Assembly (NCBI GenBank): GCA_022848835.1
Contig: JAJISG010000285.1
Span: 1-9,520 of the forward strand
DNA: 9,520 bases
Origin: Thermoplasmatota archaeon
GTDB lineage: Archaea; Thermoplasmatota; Thermoplasmata; RBG-16-68-12; JAJISG01
Direction of reading: 5' to 3'
How positions within the stretch are numbered: position 1 is the first letter of the stretch; each line of letters begins with the position of its first letter. Below are positions 5,851-9,520 of this stretch, piece after piece. The translations under genes and the position numbers were made by a program. The notes under the pieces were generated by a model. It was not told the origin of the DNA. It saw nothing but the letters and a program-made list of their open reading frames with translations, and did no database searches.

Positions 5851-6771
5851 GTGGACTTCCTCCGTGAACTACGGTGGCTTCTGGAACAGGTGCCGAGAGG
5901 ACGGGTGACGAGTTTCAAGGCTTTGGCGGACGCCCTGGGGGATGGGAAGGCGGCCAAGGCTGTCTACGTGACCCTGAAGGAGAGCAAGCTTCCGGGGTGG
6001 CACAGGGTAACGAGATCCGACGGTGGCATCCCTTTTCACGAGGCAGCCGGGACCCTGATACAAGAGGGAATTCGACTCTCCGACTCCAGGGTGGTGGGCT
6101 TTCAGGGGATAAAATTCACCGATTTCCGCTCCCAGAGGCCCTTGGCGCTCCTCCGGAGGGAGCAGAGGTCCTTGGCCTCACGCGTTGTCCTGGAGGATAG
6201 GTTAGAGAAGCCGGGAGAGGTCGGTGGTTTCGACCTATCCTACCAAGGCAACAGGGCCCATGCCGCGGCCGTGGTCATGGATAGGGAGGGGGTCGAAGTG
6301 CTGGATGAGGTGAGGCTCACCACTATCGTCAGCTTTCCATACATCTCTACATATCTCTCATACAGGGAATTTGAACCCATCTCACTCTGCTATGGGCGTC
6401 TGAGGTGCAGGCCATCCCTTCTCCTGGTGGATGGCAACGGGATCCTACATCCGGCGAGGTTTGGCATCGCCTGCCTCGTGGGCGTTAGGTTGGGGAGGCC
6501 CACCATAGGGGTCGCCAAGAGCCTGTTGCTAGGGAGGGTGGATTCGGGCGTGAAGCAGGGAGAGAACTCTCAGATACACCATCGTGGGAGGCTCCTGGGG
6601 TATGCGTACAGACCGGGGCGCGGCAAGCCGATATTCATCTCCCCAGGGCACATGATTAGTCCATCCACAGCCTTGGAACTGGTGAAGGGACTCTGCAAGG
6701 AAAGGGTACCGGAGCCCCTACGTCTAGCGCACCTAGCATGCGGCCAGATGAGGCGCGCAGCCGTCGGTTAG
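5851..6771 (+). CDS. nfi: Alkyltransferase-like domain fused to endonuclease V
   Basis: A 306-residue two-domain DNA repair protein. Residues 1-80 match the DNA-binding half of O6-alkylguanine-DNA alkyltransferase (VPRGRVTSF, 14-22), but the PCHRV active site reads GWHRV (49-53). Trp50 replaces the alkyl-accepting Cys, as in alkyltransferase-like (ATL) proteins that flag lesions without repairing them. The flipping Tyr and Arg finger are Phe22 and Lys36. From about residue 97 the rest is endonuclease V, which nicks DNA or RNA near deaminated purines such as inosine. It shows GGFDLSY (catalytic Asp128), PYISTYLSYRE (wedge region and Glu173), VDGNGILHP (Asp194) and IGVAKSLLLG. A comparable alkyltransferase-EndoV fusion is known from Ferroplasma. 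GTG 5851 is supported by the TATA box 26 bases upstream. It diverges from the amidohydrolase-like gene. Confidence 0.93.
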   Translation: MDFLRELRWLLEQVPRGRVTSFKALADALGDGKAAKAVYVTLKESKLPGWHRVTRSDGGIPFHEAAGTLIQEGIRLSDSRVVGFQGIKFTDFRSQRPLALLRREQRSLASRVVLEDRLEKPGEVGGFDLSYQGNRAHAAAVVMDREGVEVLDEVRLTTIVSFPYISTYLSYREFEPISLCYGRLRCRPSLLLVDGNGILHPARFGIACLVGVRLGRPTIGVAKSLLLGRVDSGVKQGENSQIHHRGRLLGYAYRPGRGKPIFISPGHMISPSTALELVKGLCKERVPEPLRLAHLACGQMRRAAVG

Positions 6772-6777
6772 AGGGTC

Positions 6778-6786
6778 TTTAATATT
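6778..6786 (+). promoter_or_regulatory. TATA-like box for ketopantoate reductase gene
   Basis: TTTAATATT, centred at 6782, begins seven bases after the stop of the upstream gene and lies 25 bases before the GTG at 6807. The gene therefore seems to have its own promoter and a leaderless message, despite the short spacer. Confidence 0.6.
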
Positions 6787-6806
6787 CCGCTGTCGATGAA
6801 AGGCAT

Positions 6807-7712
6807 GTGAGGTTTCTGATATTTGGGGCGGGAGCCCTCGGCAGCCTTTTCGGAGGCCTACTTAGCCAGAGACATGAGGTGATGCTAGTGGGGAGGAGGG
6901 TCCACATGGAGGCGATCCGACGCAATGGCCTGAAGATCGGTGGGAGGACGAATCTCGTTGTTCATCCAACCGCCCAAGAGGACATCGCCGAGGTGGAGTC
7001 TCTCGATGTCGTCGTCCTGACGGTCAAGGCCTACGACACCGAAGGTGCTCTCGAGGCTCTCAAGCCTTTCTGGAGGAAGGCTGCCTTCCTCTCCCTGCAG
7101 AACGGGCTGGGGAACGAGGACCTATTGGCGGAGCGGGCAGACCGAGTGCTGGGAGGGGTGACAAATCAGGGAGTCACCTTCGTCGCACCCGGAGAGGTCT
7201 ATCACGCGGGGATTGGCGACACCTACATCGGCCCTTACCGAGGCACCGGACTGGAGGAGGCTGCCGAATTGGTTGAGGCTTTCAGTATGTGCGGGATCCC
7301 ATCTGAGCTCTCGGAGGACATCAGGGGAGAACTCTGGTTGAAGACCCTGGTGAACGCATGCATCAACCCCCTGACTGGACTCCTAGAAGTGAAGAACGGC
7401 CATATCCTCCAGAGCACGTTCCTGACTGACGTGGTCAGGGAGATTGTGGATGAGGGGCTCCAGGTTGCAGCCCTCCAGGGGCTTCATCTCGATCGTGAGG
7501 AGGTCCTGGAAAAGGTGTGGTCCATCGCCGAGGCGACCGCTGACAACATATCTAGCATGCTGCAAGATCTGGAGAAGGGGAGGAGGACGGAGATAGATTC
7601 CATCAACGGGGCCATTGTGGAGCGGGGAAGGGAAGGGGGAGTCAGCTGCCCAATCAACTCCCTCCTCACCAACCTCGTAAAGGCCCTGGAAGAGGCCTCG
7701 CCTGCTATATGA
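6807..7712 (+). CDS. panE: 2-dehydropantoate 2-reductase (ketopantoate reductase) family
   Basis: This NADPH-dependent enzyme reduces 2-dehydropantoate to pantoate in coenzyme A synthesis. The 301 residues match the family length. The Rossmann motif is GAGALG (7-12), with Arg30 placed to bind the NADPH 2'-phosphate. Other conserved points are Lys74 in VKAYDT, Asn99 in SLQNGLGN, catalytic Lys179 with Asn183 and Asn187 in LWLKTLVNACINPLTGL, and Ser249 and Glu261 in the SSMLQDLEKGRRTEID segment, at the spacing seen in the E. coli enzyme. The GTG start at 6807 is fixed by the TATA box and by the N-terminal MRFLIFGAGA, which begins the first strand at once. The 3' end overlaps the converging peptidase gene by eight bases. 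The family includes paralogues with other 2-oxoacid substrates, so the exact substrate is inferred. Confidence 0.92.
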   Translation: MRFLIFGAGALGSLFGGLLSQRHEVMLVGRRVHMEAIRRNGLKIGGRTNLVVHPTAQEDIAEVESLDVVVLTVKAYDTEGALEALKPFWRKAAFLSLQNGLGNEDLLAERADRVLGGVTNQGVTFVAPGEVYHAGIGDTYIGPYRGTGLEEAAELVEAFSMCGIPSELSEDIRGELWLKTLVNACINPLTGLLEVKNGHILQSTFLTDVVREIVDEGLQVAALQGLHLDREEVLEKVWSIAEATADNISSMLQDLEKGRRTEIDSINGAIVERGREGGVSCPINSLLTNLVKALEEASPAI

Positions 7713-8811
7713 CCTGCATCTCTCGGGTGTACTCGTCAAACCTGACGGCCTTGCCATCCGCAACGTAGACGATATTCTCTATCCTCACTCCAAACTTACC
7801 GGGCAGGTAGATACCAGGTTCGATGCTGAAGGTCATCCCGTTCTCAAGGGGGCGACCATTCCCGGCGACGATGTAAGGCTCCTCATGGACCTCCAGACCG
7901 ATGCCGTGACCCGTTCTGTGGATGAACTTGACGCCGTATCCCCCCTCTTCGATGATGCGCCGGGCTGCACGGTCGACCTCTTCTGCAGGGGTCTCTGCCA
8001 TTGCGGCTCCGAAGGCGAGCTCGTTGGATTCCAGAACAAGCTCATACACCCTCTTCTGCTCCTCGCCCACAGGTGCTAGAAAAGCCGTGCGGGTGATGTC
8101 GGTGCAGTATCCACCGAACACGCCCCCGAAGTCCAGGACGACAGCGTCCCCGGGGCGGAGGCGTCGATCACCATATCGGTAATGGGGTTGAGAACCGTTG
8201 GGACCTGATGAGACGATGGGTATGAAGGGCGTGGCATCAGCACCGCACCTCATGAGGGAGGATCTGATGATCTCAGCCAACTCCCGCTCCGATATCCCCT
8301 CCCTCAGGGTGTCGATTACCATCCCCATGGCCCTGTCAGTGGCCTTGAAGCCCCTCTGCATGGTCTCAATCTCCTCCTTCCCCTTGATGATTCTGAGCTC
8401 GCCCATTATCAGAGAGGCATCCACAAACTTCGATGTAGGGAGAACTTCTCGGAACATGAGAACAAAGCGGGCCCACATCCTGGTGTCCAGGGCGACTCGC
8501 CCCTTCTCTCCCACCAGCTCATCGACAGCCAGCTCCAGCGCCTTCAGGGAGTTCTCGGAATCCTTCCACGATCGCAGGTCATCAATCCCAGTGGCGTTCG
8601 CGACCTGCTCCACGTACAGTTCTGGAACTAGGAGGAGCGGTTCTCCCTCCCTGGGGAGGAGGTAGGTGAGGAGCCTCTCTCCCGGCTCCTCAGCGAAGCC
8701 AGTCATATAGGTCATGTTGGGTCCCGGAGTCAAGGCAAGAAGATCGACCCCAGTCTGCTCCAAGAGGGAACGACAACGGGCCAACCTATGCCTGTACACC
8801 TCTGAATTCAT
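7705..8811 (-). CDS. M24 family metallopeptidase (Xaa-Pro dipeptidase/aminopeptidase type)
   Basis: A cytosolic two-metal peptidase of the pita-bread fold that releases N-terminal residues before proline. Residues 1-140 form the creatinase-like N-terminal domain (LLALTPGPNMTYMTGF, 24-39). The catalytic domain follows, with all five ligands: Asp227 (VVLDFGG), Asp238 (YCTDITRT), His302 (GHGIGLEVHEEP), Glu331 (SIEPGIY) and Glu345 (GVRIEN). The proton-shuttling His210 and His309 are also present. The length of 368 is typical of prokaryotic PepQ-like enzymes. The ATG at 8811 lies about 23 bases after a TATA-like box, so the message is probably leaderless. Dipeptidase or aminopeptidase P specificity cannot be settled by eye. 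Confidence 0.94.
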   Translation of the reverse strand: MNSEVYRHRLARCRSLLEQTGVDLLALTPGPNMTYMTGFAEEPGERLLTYLLPREGEPLLLVPELYVEQVANATGIDDLRSWKDSENSLKALELAVDELVGEKGRVALDTRMWARFVLMFREVLPTSKFVDASLIMGELRIIKGKEEIETMQRGFKATDRAMGMVIDTLREGISERELAEIIRSSLMRCGADATPFIPIVSSGPNGSQPHYRYGDRRLRPGDAVVLDFGGVFGGYCTDITRTAFLAPVGEEQKRVYELVLESNELAFGAAMAETPAEEVDRAARRIIEEGGYGVKFIHRTGHGIGLEVHEEPYIVAGNGRPLENGMTFSIEPGIYLPGKFGVRIENIVYVADGKAVRFDEYTREMQVI

Positions 8812-8830
8812 CCCCTCACTTCACTAGAGG

Positions 8831-8837
8831 ATATACA
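8831..8837 (-). promoter_or_regulatory. TATA-like box for M24 peptidase gene
   Basis: The minus-strand TGTATAT is centred at 8834, 23 bases before the ATG at 8811. The spacing is slightly short but fits a leaderless start. Confidence 0.5.
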
Positions 8838-9016
8838 CTCACGCCATCAAGATGTCTTCCACGCTCCTCCTGTCCGATGGAAGGAGGATCGAGCAGACGC
8901 CTTCGACGGCCTACATTCCATAAGGCACTCGTCGCTAGCGCTTGCTGAAGGCGCACATCTCATGCGGATAATCCGCCGAAAGATTGCAGAGCCCTCAGAG
9001 AAGAGCTGACAAAGGG
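8838..9016. other. Divergent spacer between peptidase and tbp, no gene seen
   Basis: No open frame with a recognisable product lies here. It contains an imperfect hairpin (8865-8888: TCCTCC...GGAGGA with inner TCC...GGA and a three-base loop) and a perfect 8-base palindrome CGCTAGCG (8933-8940). I found no tRNA or C/D box RNA pattern. It may carry upstream regulatory sites for tbp. Confidence 0.4.
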
Positions 9017-9024
9017 TTTATAAA
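9017..9024 (+). promoter_or_regulatory. TATA box of tbp
   Basis: TTTATAAA is the best TATA match in the window and is preceded by purine-rich ACAAAGGG, a plausible BRE for transcription factor B. Transcription should begin near 9046, giving an untranslated leader of about 45 bases, unlike the leaderless genes nearby. Confidence 0.75.
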
Positions 9025-9070
9025 GACACTTCAAATAAGGATGAAGTAGCGGGAACATTTTCTCCGCTTG

Positions 9071-9075
9071 GGAGG
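9071..9075 (+). promoter_or_regulatory. Distant Shine-Dalgarno-like GGAGG before tbp
   Basis: GGAGG matches the archaeal 16S anti-Shine-Dalgarno, but its end lies 16 bases before the ATG at 9092, longer than usual. Upstream in-frame alternatives (TTG 9068, CTG 9083) are not better placed, so the ATG is retained. Confidence 0.4.
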
Positions 9076-9091
9076 AAGAGCTCTGGCAAAG

Positions 9092-9520
9092 ATGAAAATA
9101 GAGAATGTTGTGGCATCGACCTCGCTGGGAGGAGAGTTGGATCTGCAAGCCATCGCCCTCGCCCTGGGAGGAGCTGAGTATGAGCCTGAGCAGTTCCCTG
9201 GGCTGATATACCGGTTGAAGGAGCCCAAGACAGCTACCCTCCTCTTCAGAAGTGGTAAGGTGGTGTGCACTGGAGCTAAGAGCCTCGAGAACGTCCGCAC
9301 CGCCATTCGAATCGTCGCTGAGCAGATCGAAGCTGCAGGAATCGAGATCGACCGGGATCCTGATATCGAGGTCCAGAACATTGTGGCCTCATCTGACCTG
9401 GAACAGGAGATAAACCTCAACGCCATCGCCATCAGCCTGGGGCTGGATCGAGTGGAGTATGAGCCAGAGCAGTTTCCAGGACTCGTATATCGGCTGGATG
9501 ACCCGAAGGTGGTCGTCCTT
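9092..9520 (+). CDS. tbp: TATA-box-binding protein TBP (C-terminus cut by window)
   Basis: TBP nucleates archaeal transcription by bending the TATA box and recruiting transcription factor B. The visible 143 residues cover the first of two imperfect direct repeats and most of the second. Repeat 1 begins IENVVAST and contains EYEPEQFPGLIYRL followed by TLLFRSGKVVCTGAKS. Repeat 2 begins VQNIVASS and contains EYEPEQFPGLVYRL, differing by one residue. The paired FPG and LLF segments hold the phenylalanines that intercalate into the DNA minor groove. The ATG at 9092 gives MKIENVVAS, the normal start of the first strand without a long tail. About 40 residues should lie beyond the window, judging from a family length near 185. 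Expression is probably from the strong TATA box at 9017-9024 with a leadered message. Confidence 0.96.
   Translation, partial: MKIENVVASTSLGGELDLQAIALALGGAEYEPEQFPGLIYRLKEPKTATLLFRSGKVVCTGAKSLENVRTAIRIVAEQIEAAGIEIDRDPDIEVQNIVASSDLEQEINLNAIAISLGLDRVEYEPEQFPGLVYRLDDPKVVVL

Noticed and set aside
8198..8665. Plus-strand open frame of 155 codons
   Set aside because: Antisense shadow of the M24 peptidase; composition is Ser/Arg-rich and without motifs.
8933..8940. Palindrome CGCTAGCG as an operator
   Set aside because: A single eight-base palindrome in G+C-rich DNA is weak evidence, and no second copy was found near a promoter.

Overview
The window is archaeal DNA of moderately high G+C. The signs are a TATA-box-binding protein gene, an archaeal FtsZ, tandem KaiC/RadA-like ATPases, archaeal-type RNase HII, TTTAWATA-like boxes about 23-29 bases upstream of several start codons (leaderless transcription), and a pre-tRNA with bulge-helix-bulge (BHB) splice sites. 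An alkyltransferase-like/endonuclease V fusion is known from Thermoplasmatales relatives, so a Thermoplasmata-like euryarchaeote is my best guess. That lineage is inferred, not shown.

Layout. Positions 1-579 (minus) are the N-terminal two thirds of ftsZ. It diverges from a cytidine-deaminase gene (656-1063, plus) that is interrupted by one in-frame TAG. Positions 1198-3021 (minus) hold two adjacent KaiC-like ATPases. Positions 3203-3359 (minus) hold an initiator tRNA-Met gene with two introns, in the D-loop and T-loop. Positions 3473-5703 (minus) form a tight three-gene unit transcribed in the order amidohydrolase-like protein, RNase HII (rnhB), SCP2-like protein. Divergent from it, on the plus strand, are the alkyltransferase-like/EndoV fusion (5851-6771) and a ketopantoate-reductase-like gene (6807-7712). 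The latter converges, with an 8-base overlap, on an M24 metallopeptidase (7705-8811, minus). A 280-base divergent spacer leads to tbp (9092 onward, plus), which is cut by the window end.

The genes are mostly housekeeping: division, translation initiation, DNA repair and RNA primer removal, CoA precursor synthesis, peptide turnover and basal transcription. Four things stand out. The tRNA needs two splicing events outside the anticodon loop, and the predicted mature molecule is exactly canonical. The amidohydrolase has lost all four metal-binding histidines while staying open and within an operon. The deaminase has a single amber codon between its catalytic halves. The repair fusion has Trp in place of the alkyl-accepting Cys. 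I see no CRISPR array, insertion sequence or other mobile element.
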